Assembly (NCBI GenBank): GCA_963798455.1
Contig: CAWCTD010000003.1
Span: 4,154,001-4,218,000, forward strand
Source: CAWCTD01 sp963798455
Lineage (GTDB): Bacteria > Acidobacteriota > Terriglobia > Bryobacterales > Bryobacteraceae
DNA: 64,000 nt
Reading direction: 5' to 3'
Shown: piece after piece, positions 31,903 through 40,366 of the stretch
How the letters are laid out: each line of letters starts with the position of its first letter
Numbering within the stretch: the first letter of the stretch is position 1
The notes under the pieces: generated by a model
The model's database searches: none
What the model saw: only the letters and a program-made list of their open reading frames with translations
Told to the model about the DNA's origin: nothing
Program-made: the position numbers and the translations under genes

Positions 31903-32415
31903 CTATCTGGTAGGCCATGACTTTCGTCGAGCCTGGTAGATCCCCTTCTTCTTTGGGCCCCGTGGGCTGAGCTTTGCCGGCTTCTTCACCGCGGCCTTCC
32001 TCACTGCGACCCTCTCTTTCGTGCCAAGTGTGGTCTCCCTGGCCACTGCCTCCTTGGCCACCGTCTTCTTGGCCGTCGAAACAGGCGCTGAGACCGCCGC
32101 CGCTGGCCTTCCCCTCCGGCCGAAGAAGGTGGTGAGCGACCGTTGCATCTTGCCCACCGCTTCACCGACTGCGGCCGCCATCTTCGTAGCCTTCGCGCTC
32201 GCGCTCAGAGGCCGGGCTCCCGCGGGGCGTACCTCAATCAGACAGCGCTTATCCGCTTGGCCCGTCTTCCTGTTATCGACGTCGCAGAGATGGACCTCCA
32301 CCCGCGTAAGCCTTGTGGCGAACCTGCCCAAAACGCGACTCACCTTGTCTTCGACAAAGCGCGTCAGGCTGGCGTCTACGGCAATCGTCTTGTCGCTATT
32401 GACTTGAATCTTCAT
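31903..32415 (-). CDS. HPF/RaiA-like protein with histone-like tail
   Basis: 170 residues. The N-terminal 95 resemble ribosome hibernation factors: MKIQVNSDKTIAVDASLTRF, then VLGRFATRLTRVEVHLCDVD and KRCLIEVRPAGARPL. The C-terminal 75 are rich in Lys, Ala and Thr, like histone H1 or nucleoid-binding tails. The first part would bind the 30S decoding region, and the tail could add RNA or DNA affinity. It is encoded inside the tRNA-Ala island, flanked by a 14-bp direct repeat. Confidence 0.75.
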   Translation of the reverse strand: MKIQVNSDKTIAVDASLTRFVEDKVSRVLGRFATRLTRVEVHLCDVDNRKTGQADKRCLIEVRPAGARPLSASAKATKMAAAVGEAVGKMQRSLTTFFGRRGRPAAAVSAPVSTAKKTVAKEAVARETTLGTKERVAVRKAAVKKPAKLSPRGPKKKGIYQARRKSWPTR

Positions 32416-32730
32416 CTGATCCTCCGGCAGAGAGCGGCATCTGAACTAGTTAGCTAAGTTTAACCCATCGAGAAGCGAGTTGCGCCTGGATGCCGCTGGA
32501 TCTTGACGGCACACGCGGAGACTACCTGCTGCCGCGGTTGCGATCGAGGGAGAACGAACTGCTCGCACACGATCGTTCCTATAGGGAGATGGTTTCATCT
32601 CAGCCGGATCCTGGCTGGTCCTTCTGCGTAGTCACGCGGGACTGGATTCTGTTCTGGCCGTTCAGCCCGGGCTCCGGCCGTTGACCGTTTCCAGCGGTCT
32701 TGGCAGCCACAGGAGCTATCACGGGCGTTC
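32416..32730. other. No gene recognised
   Basis: 315 bases upstream of the hibernation-factor-like gene. It should contain that gene's promoter. A 64-residue frame at 32490-32684 has no recognisable features and is not called. Confidence 0.45.
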
Positions 32731-32991
32731 TGCAATATAAGCAGACCCTTTTGTTCGTCCTGCACAAGGAATCGGGAAGGCGGATTCGACCGCGCGCGAG
32801 GGCACGTGGAATGCCATAGACTCGCCGTGAAAAGAGCGAGGTCTAAACGCTCACGTTCTGGCCGAGAACCTGTCGCCATGTGAGGTCCGAAGTCCCATGG
32901 AAGGGCCCGTGGGGTCCAAATGAGGTCCAAATCGCCGTCGCGGAAGTCTTCAGTTTTCCGTGCCGATGTCTGCATGTGATTGATTTGGCGA
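32731..32991 (+). repeat. Island end segment, copy B
   Basis: Diverged copy of 24970-25231. It shares the GCAATATAAG block, GGGAAGGCGGATTCGACCGC, and the GGTCCAAATGAGGTCCAAAT run followed by CGCCGTCGCGGAA. It precedes the altered tRNA-Ala fragment at 32992, in the same order as copy A. Confidence 0.75.
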
Positions 32992-33040
32992 CCATGGCAT
33001 GGAAGAGGTCGTGAGGCGCGAATCTCACCAGGTCCACCAA
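32992..33040 (+). repeat. Altered tRNA-Ala 3' half, copy B (right border)
   Basis: Identical to 25232-25280 through the CCAA end, including the GGCGCG change in the T loop. It is the distal border of the tRNA-Ala island; ordinary chromosomal genes begin right after it. Confidence 0.85.
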
Positions 33041-33113
33041 GCCTCCCTGAGGAAACCTTCTCAGCCCCAGAGCGTCTTTAACAATAGAGACATTTCTCAG
33101 AGGAGCTTTCCGT

Positions 33114-33431
33114 ATGACACGTTGGTTGATCGCATTAGCTCTGGCCGGCGTTTCCATCGCCAGCGCAAAGACCTATTCCGTTACGGTCGCCGAACCGTAT
33201 GTTGTCGGCACCAAGACGCTGATGCCGGGCGACTACAGACTGGAATTACAGGGCTCGCAGGTTCTCTTTCTGACGGACCAGCACAAGACAGCCGCCGAGG
33301 CTGCCGTAACAGTGGAGAACGAACACCAGAAGTACGAGAACACCGCCATCGTGTCCAAGCACGTCGGCGACCAGCAGCGCATCGAGCACATCGAACTGGG
33401 CGGCACCCGGATGAATCTCCAGTTCAACTGA
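33114..33431 (+). CDS. Small exported protein
   Basis: 105 residues from an ATG with AGAGGAG upstream. A signal peptide (MTRWLIALALAGVSIASA) precedes a compact beta-rich domain (YSVTVAEPYVVGTKTLMPGD, then YRLELQGSQVLFL). I remember similar short secreted proteins in Acidobacteria; their role is unknown. It is the first chromosomal gene after the island. Confidence 0.8.
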   Translation: MTRWLIALALAGVSIASAKTYSVTVAEPYVVGTKTLMPGDYRLELQGSQVLFLTDQHKTAAEAAVTVENEHQKYENTAIVSKHVGDQQRIEHIELGGTRMNLQFN

Positions 33432-33509
33432 CCTGCCAGGCTCGTCAGTATTTCAGGAGGAGAGCAGCCCCCCTCCCATCGCCACGGCTTCTGTCGTACC
33501 CTGGAAGCC

Positions 33510-34493
33510 ATGCGACAAGTTGTGCTGGAGGAGCCCTTTCGTTTGGCGGAACGGACCGTGCCCCCGCCGGAGCGAAAGCCCGGCGAGGCGCTGGTTCGGA
33601 TTCATCGGGTTTGCATCTGCGGGAGCGATTATCACGCCTTCGCCGGCCGGCAGCCATTCTATGCGTACCCGCGGGTGATGGGCCACGAAGTGAGCTGTGA
33701 GGTCCTGGAAGCGCCACCCAACGACCGCGGCATCAAGCCCGGGGACAGGTGCGCCATGGAACCCCTCCTCAACTGCGGCGTGTGCAGGCCCTGCCGCCTG
33801 AACCGCCCCAACTGCTGCGAGAACATTCAACTCCTCGGCGTGCACCTCGACGGCGCCATGCAAGGCTTGTTCACTCTCCCCGTGGACCATCTGCAAAAGT
33901 CGGCCAAGCTCTCGTTCGATCAACTCGCGCTGGTCGAGACACTGACCATCGGCGCGCACGCCGTCGCCCGCAGCGGCCTCACCGCGGGCGAGGAGGTCCT
34001 GATCGTCGGCGCGGGCCCCATCGGCCTCTCCGTGCTTCAGTTCGCGCTGGTGGCGGGGGCCAGCGCCAGGATCATCGAGAAGGTGGAATACCGGCGTGAG
34101 TTCGCCAAGCGCTTCGGCGTCGAGGTCCTGCCGGAGTTCGACGGGCGTCAGGGGTTCGTGGTCTTTGACGCCACCGGGGACGCGGAGGCCATGGAGGCCA
34201 GCTTCGACCGCGTGGCGCAGGCGGGCCGCCTGGTGCTGGTCGGCTACTACCAGGGCCGGCTCTCGTTCGATGAGCCGCAGGTGATCCGGAAGGAACTCAC
34301 CCTGCTCGGCAGCCGCAACAGTCACAATCAATTCCGCCGAGTGATCGGCATGATGGAGCGGGGCGAGATCGACGTGACTCCCTGGATCACCCGCCGCATG
34401 AAGCTCTCCGAGGTGCCGGAGGTGTTCCCGGAGCTGGCCGGGCACAAGAACTACATCAAGGCCGCGGTGGAGGTCCACGACTCGGACCTGTAG
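33510..34493 (+). CDS. Zinc-dependent alcohol/polyol dehydrogenase
   Basis: 327 residues of the medium-chain dehydrogenase family. The catalytic zinc ligands are in VCICGSDYHAF and MGHEVSCEV. The structural zinc cysteines follow (LNCGVCRPCRLNRPNCCEN). The nucleotide-binding motif is VLIVGAGPIGLSVLQFA. It resembles sorbitol, threonine or galactitol-1-phosphate-type dehydrogenases; the substrate is not clear. It ends 10 bases from the convergent lpxD gene. Confidence 0.88.
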   Translation: MRQVVLEEPFRLAERTVPPPERKPGEALVRIHRVCICGSDYHAFAGRQPFYAYPRVMGHEVSCEVLEAPPNDRGIKPGDRCAMEPLLNCGVCRPCRLNRPNCCENIQLLGVHLDGAMQGLFTLPVDHLQKSAKLSFDQLALVETLTIGAHAVARSGLTAGEEVLIVGAGPIGLSVLQFALVAGASARIIEKVEYRREFAKRFGVEVLPEFDGRQGFVVFDATGDAEAMEASFDRVAQAGRLVLVGYYQGRLSFDEPQVIRKELTLLGSRNSHNQFRRVIGMMERGEIDVTPWITRRMKLSEVPEVFPELAGHKNYIKAAVEVHDSDL

Positions 34494-34503
34494 GGCGCCA
34501 GGG

Positions 34504-35535
34504 TTACTCGGCCCCTTCTTCCAGCAGTTGCAGTTTGCGCTTCAGCTCGGCTAGTTCCTTGCGCATCTCAGGGAGCCGCGACTGGTTGGCCAGCATTTCC
34601 AGGTACTCCTTCAGCGGGCGGGCGGGCGTTCCCCAGACCACCTGTCCGGAGCGCACGATCTTGGACGTAAGCACGCCGCAGCCCGACCCCAACACGGCCC
34701 GGGACTCGATGCGCGCCTTGTCGCCGATGCCGACCTGCCCGCCGATCACCGCGTAGTCCTCGACGACCACGCCGCCCGAGAAGCCGGTCTGCGCGGCCAC
34801 CACCACGTGACGGCCGATGCGGCAGTTGTGCGCCACGTGCACCATGTTGTCGAGCTTGGTGCCCTCGCCGATCCAAGTGACGCCCAGAGCCGCCCGGTCC
34901 ACGCAGGAGTTGGCGCCGATCTCCACGTCGTCGCCTAAGGACACGCGTCCGATCTGCGGGAACTTGTAGTACCGGTCGCCCTCGAGCACGAATCCGAAGC
35001 CGTCGGCCCCGATCACGCAGCCGGAGTGCAGGATGACCCTCGACCCGATGTCCACATTGTCATAGATGGCCACGTTGGCGTGCAGCACGCAGCCTTCTCC
35101 CAGCGTGACTCGACGGCCGATGGAGCATCCCGCTCCAATGCTCGATCCCGCCCCGATCCGCGAGCCTGCCCCCACCGTCGCCATGGCGCCGATGGCGACG
35201 CCGGGGCCGATTTCGGCACTCGCGGCGATCACCGCGGTCGGGTCCACCCCGGGCGTGATGGGAGGCGATGGGTGAAGACGGCTCACGGCGCGCGCGAAGG
35301 CCATGCGCGGCTCAGGCACGCGGATCACCGTGCGTCCCGCGGGGTCCGGATAATCGAGCGGCACAATCAGGCAGCCCGCGGCGCAGGATTCGGCCTGGCG
35401 GGCGGCCTTGCGGTTGCCGACAAAGGCCAGGTGCGAGGCGCCCGCGGCTTCCAGCGAAGCCGCACCCTCCAGCTCTTTCTCACCGTCGCCTTCGAACGGC
35501 GCGCCGAGCCAATCGGCGAGTTCGCGGACGCGCAC
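34504..35535 (-). CDS. lpxD: UDP-3-O-acylglucosamine N-acyltransferase
   Basis: 343 residues, the usual LpxD size. An N-terminal substrate-binding domain (LADWLGAPFEGDGEKELEGA, then AGASHLAFVGNRKA) is followed by left-handed beta-helix hexapeptide repeats. The catalytic histidine region is HVAHNCRIGRHVVVAAQTG. A C-terminal helix ends the protein. It makes the third step of lipid A synthesis, so the organism has a lipopolysaccharide outer membrane. It stands alone rather than in the common lpxD-fabZ-lpxA order and is divergent from lpxA. Confidence 0.95.
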   Translation of the reverse strand: MRVRELADWLGAPFEGDGEKELEGAASLEAAGASHLAFVGNRKAARQAESCAAGCLIVPLDYPDPAGRTVIRVPEPRMAFARAVSRLHPSPPITPGVDPTAVIAASAEIGPGVAIGAMATVGAGSRIGAGSSIGAGCSIGRRVTLGEGCVLHANVAIYDNVDIGSRVILHSGCVIGADGFGFVLEGDRYYKFPQIGRVSLGDDVEIGANSCVDRAALGVTWIGEGTKLDNMVHVAHNCRIGRHVVVAAQTGFSGGVVVEDYAVIGGQVGIGDKARIESRAVLGSGCGVLTSKIVRSGQVVWGTPARPLKEYLEMLANQSRLPEMRKELAELKRKLQLLEEGAE

Positions 35536-35589
35536 TCTTCCTCCTACCAGGGCCGGCTACGCCCGGCCTCTACAGTATCATACAAGGTT

Positions 35590-36405
35590 ATGCTCATCGA
35601 TCCCTCGGCGAGCGTCGCTCCCACGGCGCGGATCCACCCCGATGCCCGCATCGGCCCGCGGACCGTCATCGGGGAGTACTGCGTCATCGAGGCCGACGTC
35701 GCCCTCGGCGCCGGCTGCCGGCTTGAGCCGTACGTGTATGTCAAGCGCTGGACCACCATGGGCGACCGTAACCAGATCTCCGCCGGCACGGTGCTGGGCA
35801 CCGATCCTCTGGACAAGGCGTTTGCCGGAGAACGAAGTTACCTGAACATCGGAAACGACAACATCATTCGGGAGCACTACACCATCTCGCGGGGCACCCA
35901 GCCGGAGTCGGCGACCGAGATTGGCGACGGCAACTACATCATGACCTCGGGGCACATCGCGCACAACTGCAAGATCGGCAACCAGACGGTGATTTGCAGT
36001 TGCTCCCTGGTCGCGGGCCATGTCGAGATCGAAGACCAGGCCTTCGTCTCCGGCGGCGTGGCCATCCACCAGTACTCGAAGATCGGGCGGCTGGCGATGA
36101 TCGGGGGAGAGACCCGCGTGGACCGGGACGCTCCGCCGTTCTTCCTGTATGCCGGCTGCCGCATCACGCCCAGGGGCCTGAACCTGGTGGGGCTCAAACG
36201 AGCCGGTTTCTCCAGCCAGGAGATCTCCACGCTCAAGAAGGCCTACGTGTTGCTATACCGCTCCCGGCTCAAGCTCGAAGACGCGCTGGCGCGCATCGAG
36301 GCAGAGGTCCCCACCGAACACACGCTGCATCTGGCGAGGTTCGTCAGGGCAAGCAAGCGCGGCATCTGCCGCGAGCGGAACGCCTCAGGGCTGCGCGAGT
36401 ACTGA
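35590..36405 (+). CDS. lpxA: UDP-N-acetylglucosamine O-acyltransferase
   Basis: 271 residues, close to the usual 262. Hexapeptide repeats (IHPDARIGPRTVIGEYCVIE onward) and the catalytic histidine motif GHIAHNCKIGNQTVI are present. A helical C-terminal domain follows (LKRAGFSSQEISTLKKAYVL). It catalyses the first lipid A step in the cytoplasm. The upstream TATCAT (35576-35581) lies 8 bases before the ATG, suggesting a nearly leaderless mRNA. The last 21 bases overlap the convergent gene at 36385. Confidence 0.95.
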   Translation: MLIDPSASVAPTARIHPDARIGPRTVIGEYCVIEADVALGAGCRLEPYVYVKRWTTMGDRNQISAGTVLGTDPLDKAFAGERSYLNIGNDNIIREHYTISRGTQPESATEIGDGNYIMTSGHIAHNCKIGNQTVICSCSLVAGHVEIEDQAFVSGGVAIHQYSKIGRLAMIGGETRVDRDAPPFFLYAGCRITPRGLNLVGLKRAGFSSQEISTLKKAYVLLYRSRLKLEDALARIEAEVPTEHTLHLARFVRASKRGICRERNASGLREY

Positions 36406-38805
36406 GGGCTGGACGCGGCCTTCGGCCACCGAGTGCTTCTCCAGAACCCACAGCACGGCCAGCGCCACCAGGTACAGGGCGCCGCCCGCCAGCAGAGTCC
36501 TGTGCAAGCCCTGATAGATCGCCAGGAAGATCGCGCTCACCGAACCCAGCACGCTGGACGCTGAATTCAAGGCCCATGCCCATTTCACCGAGGGCTTGTG
36601 ATGCAGTTCGAGCATCGACAGGCCGGTGGGCAGAGGCATGCCCATGAAAAACGCCGGCGGCGCGATCATCAGAACGGTCAGCAGCACCTTGAGCCAGGAC
36701 GGCCAGCCCACGCCCGCTTCCGTCACGGGCCCCACCACGGCGGAGAGCAGCGCCACCGACAGCGCCACCAGCGTCATCATGACGCCCAGGCGCGCCGGCG
36801 ACAGTCCCACGATGCGCCGGCTGAAGTAGCTGCCGAAGCCGCTCGCCAGCAGCATCGAGAAGATGATGACCGTAAGAGCGTAAGTGGGGTGGCCCAGGAA
36901 GAGGACAAACCTCTGTATGAGGGCGACCTCGATCAGGATATAGCCGGCGCCGATGGAGGCGAAGTACAGAAGGAACTTCAGCACCTCGCTGTCCCGCGGC
37001 ACGCGCGCCCCCAGCAGAAGAGGCGGAAGGGCCAGAATGACCGCCGTCGCGAGCAGGCTCACCGCCATCAGGCCGAACATCACCGGGACGGCCATGTTCA
37101 CCTGAAAATCCGCCCTGGACGAGGCGGGCTGGTCTCCGCGCCAGAAGTGTCGCAGAAAGCTCAGGATCTCGCGGGGCTGCACGGTATAGAAGAAGAACGG
37201 CCGGTCGTCGTCGACGGGGCTTACGTTGAACGGGTACTGCTCGTAGAATGTTTTGGGATCGCGGGCGCGAAGCAGCTCGGTGAACGGGTTCTGAATGGAC
37301 TCGTCCGGCAGGTAGAGCGTCTGGAAGCCCGCATCGCGGATCGCTTGGCGGGCCCGCGCCAGATCCGCCGCGGTGAAAGGCCTCCGGCTGACCAGCACCG
37401 TGTCCAGAGCGCCCCATCCCTTGGAGTCTTCCGGCGTCCCCTCCCTTACCACGATTACGTTGCGCCAGGCTTCCTTCTCACCCAGGCGCGCCAACGCGAC
37501 CCGAGCCAAAGAGAGAAGACGCAAGGATTCGCGCGGCGGCTCCACTCCCCAGCGCGTGAAGGCCAGCAATCCGTCGCCGGTCAGGTGCTTGAGGTAATCG
37601 TAGAACGCGTCGCTGGTGTACAGGTTGTTCTCGGAGAGCGCGTAGGCGCCCGCGGCGGTGGAGGCCCAGGTGTCCACCAGCGTCGCCTGCAGGACCTGGT
37701 ACTTTTCATGGCTGCGCCGGACGAAGCTGCGGCCCTCCTCCACCACGATGTGCACTTCCGGCCGGGTGTAGAGGCGGCGGCTGTAGTCGAGAAACCGCTT
37801 CTGCATGACCGTCTCGGCGATGATGGGATTGATCTCGACCGCCGTCACGTCGCGGCTGCCAGAGGCGAGCGCGCGCGCCACGTCCCATCCTCCCCCCGGC
37901 CCGATGATGAGCGCCTTCGCGCCGGGCCGGAGGATGTACGGAAACCCGGGGCCCGGGCGAAGCAGTTGCCGGCGGTCCCGATCCGTCAGGCTCTCGAAGT
38001 CGAAATTGGCGATGCCCGTGGACGCGTCGGCATCGATAAAAACCGACGGCGCGCCGGAGCCCCTGTCGGGAGCGACCGCGACCCGCGAGAAGCTGTTCCA
38101 CTTCACGAATTCTTCGTTTTGAAGGGCCTGACCCTTGGCGTACTTGACGTCGATGATGCGGAACTTGGCGTTGTAGCCGAGCAGCGTCAACATGCCCAGC
38201 GCCAGGGCGACGCTCGCCACTCGGCCTCGGACCCTCCCCGCCAGGCTGTACCAGATGGCCGCCGAGGCGGCATAGAAGGCCGCCGTCGCCAGGACCGTGT
38301 TCGGCCCGCCAAAGGTGTTCAGCAGAGGCACCAGCAGCAGGCATCCGGCGCCGGCGCCGATCAGGTCGTAGAAATACACGCGGTCCACGCGCTCGATGCG
38401 TTCCGAGATCGCCAACGAAACCACGGTGCCGGCCAGAAAGAACGGCAGCGTGCTCGGGAAATAGACCGCGGCCAGCGCCCAGAAACCGAGGTCCTGCCGG
38501 ATAGACAAGCTGAGGATCAGCGCCAGCAGCACGAGCACAGAGTTGGCGGCGGCCAGAGCGCCCAGCTTGGTGAACAGGTCCCAGCGCCAGTCGGCCACCA
38601 GATAGGAGAAGACGCCCCCGGCGCCAAGCCCGAACAGAGCGATGGAAATGGCCAGAAAGGCGAAGTGATAGTGGAAGACGACGGAGAAGATCCGCGTCAG
38701 GGACAGCTCCAGCAGAAGCGTCGCCAGCGTGGTGAAGGACACTCCCAGGTAAAAGACCGGCCAGCGAAAACGTTGTGATCCAACGGTCGAGGTGCTGTAG
38801 CCCAA
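36385..38805 (-). CDS. Membrane-embedded spermidine synthase-like protein
   Basis: 806 residues. About six to seven membrane segments come first. A Rossmann methyltransferase/spermidine synthase domain follows (ALIIGPGGGWDVARALASGS, then VTAVEINP, then a YALSENNLYTSDAFYDYL gate). A second set of about seven membrane segments ends the protein. Proteins of this build are common in Acidobacteria and are annotated as fused MFS/spermidine synthase. Whether they make polyamines is not established. It overlaps lpxA by 21 bases, tail to tail. Confidence 0.82.
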   Translation of the reverse strand: MGYSTSTVGSQRFRWPVFYLGVSFTTLATLLLELSLTRIFSVVFHYHFAFLAISIALFGLGAGGVFSYLVADWRWDLFTKLGALAAANSVLVLLALILSLSIRQDLGFWALAAVYFPSTLPFFLAGTVVSLAISERIERVDRVYFYDLIGAGAGCLLLVPLLNTFGGPNTVLATAAFYAASAAIWYSLAGRVRGRVASVALALGMLTLLGYNAKFRIIDVKYAKGQALQNEEFVKWNSFSRVAVAPDRGSGAPSVFIDADASTGIANFDFESLTDRDRRQLLRPGPGFPYILRPGAKALIIGPGGGWDVARALASGSRDVTAVEINPIIAETVMQKRFLDYSRRLYTRPEVHIVVEEGRSFVRRSHEKYQVLQATLVDTWASTAAGAYALSENNLYTSDAFYDYLKHLTGDGLLAFTRWGVEPPRESLRLLSLARVALARLGEKEAWRNVIVVREGTPEDSKGWGALDTVLVSRRPFTAADLARARQAIRDAGFQTLYLPDESIQNPFTELLRARDPKTFYEQYPFNVSPVDDDRPFFFYTVQPREILSFLRHFWRGDQPASSRADFQVNMAVPVMFGLMAVSLLATAVILALPPLLLGARVPRDSEVLKFLLYFASIGAGYILIEVALIQRFVLFLGHPTYALTVIIFSMLLASGFGSYFSRRIVGLSPARLGVMMTLVALSVALLSAVVGPVTEAGVGWPSWLKVLLTVLMIAPPAFFMGMPLPTGLSMLELHHKPSVKWAWALNSASSVLGSVSAIFLAIYQGLHRTLLAGGALYLVALAVLWVLEKHSVAEGRVQPSVLAQP

Positions 38806-38874
38806 CTTTCATGTTACATCCTGCCTGCCCACGTCGCCGGAGCAGTGTCGTAATCTGTAGGGTCGGGAGGCATT

Positions 38875-39639
38875 GTGCGGGAAGAGCTTGCGGGCAAGAC
38901 GGCGCTCGTGACCGGCGCCTCGCGCGGTATTGGGTCCGCTGCGGCGGTGGCGCTGGCGCGGAACGGGGTCCGCCGGGTCGTGCTGCACTATGGCGGTCAC
39001 CGGGAGGGCGCCGAGCGGACGCTCGCCGCCGTGAGAGAGGCGGGAGCGGACGGGGAGATCCTTCAGGCGGATCTCGGGGAGACGGTGGGGATCCAGGCGT
39101 TCGTGTCGCGACTGCGGGAGATGGATGCCAGGGCGGACATCCTGGTAAACAATGCGGGGGCGCTGGTGGCGCGCGCCAGGCTGGCGGAGTGCAGCGAGGA
39201 GTTGTACGACCGCGTGATGAACTTGAACGTGAAGAGCGTGTGGTTCATTACGCAGACGGTGGCGCCGGCCATGATCGAGAAGGGCAGCGGGGTGATCGTC
39301 AACCTGAGCTCGATCGCGGGGCGCAACGGCGGAGGTCCGGGCGCGACCGTGTACGCCGCGGCCAAGGCGGCGGTCACCTGCATGACCATGGGTCTGGCGA
39401 AGGAGCTGGCGCCCAAGGGCATCCGGGTGAACGCGGTCTCGCCGGGGACAGTGGACAACCACTTCCACGAGATCTTCTCGACGCGGCAGATCCTGGATTC
39501 GGTGCGCGCCGCGACCCCCGCCGGCCGTCTGGGCACCAACGAAGACGTGGCGGACGTGATCGTGTTCCTGTGCTCGGACGCGGCGCGGTACCTGCACGGC
39601 CAGACCATCGAGATCAACGGCGGCATCCTGGCGCCGTGA
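38875..39639 (+). CDS. FabG-like short-chain dehydrogenase
   Basis: 254 residues, GTG start with GGGAGG upstream. It has the classical SDR signature: ALVTGASRGIGSAAAVAL (cofactor), ILVNNAGAL, the catalytic Ser in VNLSSIAGRNG, Y-x3-K in VYAAAKAAVTC, and the HGQTIEINGG ending. The substrate is unknown; 3-oxoacyl-ACP or sugar reductases are typical. A long hairpin follows the gene. Confidence 0.9.
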   Translation: MREELAGKTALVTGASRGIGSAAAVALARNGVRRVVLHYGGHREGAERTLAAVREAGADGEILQADLGETVGIQAFVSRLREMDARADILVNNAGALVARARLAECSEELYDRVMNLNVKSVWFITQTVAPAMIEKGSGVIVNLSSIAGRNGGGPGATVYAAAKAAVTCMTMGLAKELAPKGIRVNAVSPGTVDNHFHEIFSTRQILDSVRAATPAGRLGTNEDVADVIVFLCSDAARYLHGQTIEINGGILAP

Positions 39640-39664
39640 CGACCTGTATTTCGGGATTTCGGGG

Positions 39665-39740
39665 ATTTCGGGGACAGGCTACGCAACTCCCAAACGCCAG
39701 CGGCTGAGTGATTGGGAGTTGCGTAGCCTGTCCCCGAAAT
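39665..39740. repeat. 29-bp perfect inverted repeat (REP/MITE-like hairpin)
   Basis: The arms 39665-39693 and 39712-39740 are exact reverse complements over 29 bases with an 18-base loop. The arm contains GGGGACAGGCTACGCAACTC. Tandem ATTTCGGG units precede it (39650-39673). Such sequences are often dispersed REP-type repeats mobilised by a distant Y1 transposase, and can also end transcription. No transposase is near. Confidence 0.85.
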
Positions 39741-39799
39741 GAAACGCGGATTGACGCCGCGCGAGGGCGAGAGTAGTCTAAGAGTGGTTGGCGGTTTTG

Positions 39800-40363
39800 A
39801 TGACGAGGTACCTCCCATCCCGCAGCTACGTCTGGATGGGCCTTGCCGCCTGGCTCGTGGCGGCACTTGCAGGATGGGGCGTGACCGTCTGGCCTCCCGC
39901 CATCGTGGTCCTGGCCCTCGCTCTGGCTTGCTCCAGCCTGCTGGTGCTGGCCGGGATCAGACCAGCCATTGAGGTGCGTGATCAGCATCTTGTGATCGGC
40001 AGCCGCGCCATCCCCTGGAGTGAGATCCGGCGAGTGGACCGGACGCACTGGCGGTCGCCGCTGGTAGTCCGCCTGACTCTGGCCGACCTCTCCCGCATCC
40101 TGGTAATCTATCCGGGCGATCCGGAGTCTTCCAGCCGTCTGCTCCGGCAGATCCGGCGTTCAGCGCGGCAGGCACTTATCGACGGCAGGCCTTATCACGA
40201 CTTTTGGGGCGAAGCGCCGGTATCCGCTCAGGACCGTAAGAAGGTGTCCCCGTCCCGTTACCGTCTGCTGCGGCCCGAGGACGAGGCTGAAGTCGAAATG
40301 CTATACCAGCGCTTGAAGACAGTCGGACGGCTGGATTCCAAGAGCTTCCCCGACGAGACCTAG
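39800..40363 (+). CDS. Small membrane protein with PH-like cytoplasmic domain
   Basis: 187 residues from the ATG at 39800. Two hydrophobic segments (VWMGLAAWLVAALAGWGV and PPAIVVLALALACSSLLVLA) are followed by a beta-rich part (IEVRDQHLVIGSRAIPWSEI) like bacterial PH domains, then a charged tail. The function is unknown. It ends 3 bases before the next gene, so the two are likely co-expressed. Confidence 0.7.
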   Translation: MTRYLPSRSYVWMGLAAWLVAALAGWGVTVWPPAIVVLALALACSSLLVLAGIRPAIEVRDQHLVIGSRAIPWSEIRRVDRTHWRSPLVVRLTLADLSRILVIYPGDPESSSRLLRQIRRSARQALIDGRPYHDFWGEAPVSAQDRKKVSPSRYRLLRPEDEAEVEMLYQRLKTVGRLDSKSFPDET

Positions 40364-40366
40364 TTC

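Larger units (their letters stand above)
25281..33040. mobile_element. tRNA-Ala island, distal 7.8 kb segment
   Basis: Bounded by the two identical altered tRNA-Ala fragments (25232-25280 and 32992-33040). It contains a DarT fragment, the ATPase-MscS-MscS operon, an SLC12-type C-terminal fragment and a ribosome-hibernation-factor-like gene. No integrase is seen. The identical att-like borders and the shared ~260-base end segment suggest a tandem insertion of related elements. Confidence 0.75.

Noticed and set aside
32490..32684. 64-codon frame upstream of the hibernation-factor-like gene
   Set aside because: No motif, no supported start, and no recognisable neighbour relationship.
33453..34478. 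341-codon minus-strand frame over the alcohol dehydrogenase gene
   Set aside because: Antisense shadow; the plus strand carries all zinc-ligand motifs.
36598..38778. Very long plus-strand open frame (726 codons) opposite the spermidine synthase-like gene
   Set aside because: Its composition (Arg, Gln, His, Asp-rich, no hydrophobic core) is typical of antisense shadow frames in high-GC DNA, while the minus strand encodes clear membrane helices and a Rossmann motif.
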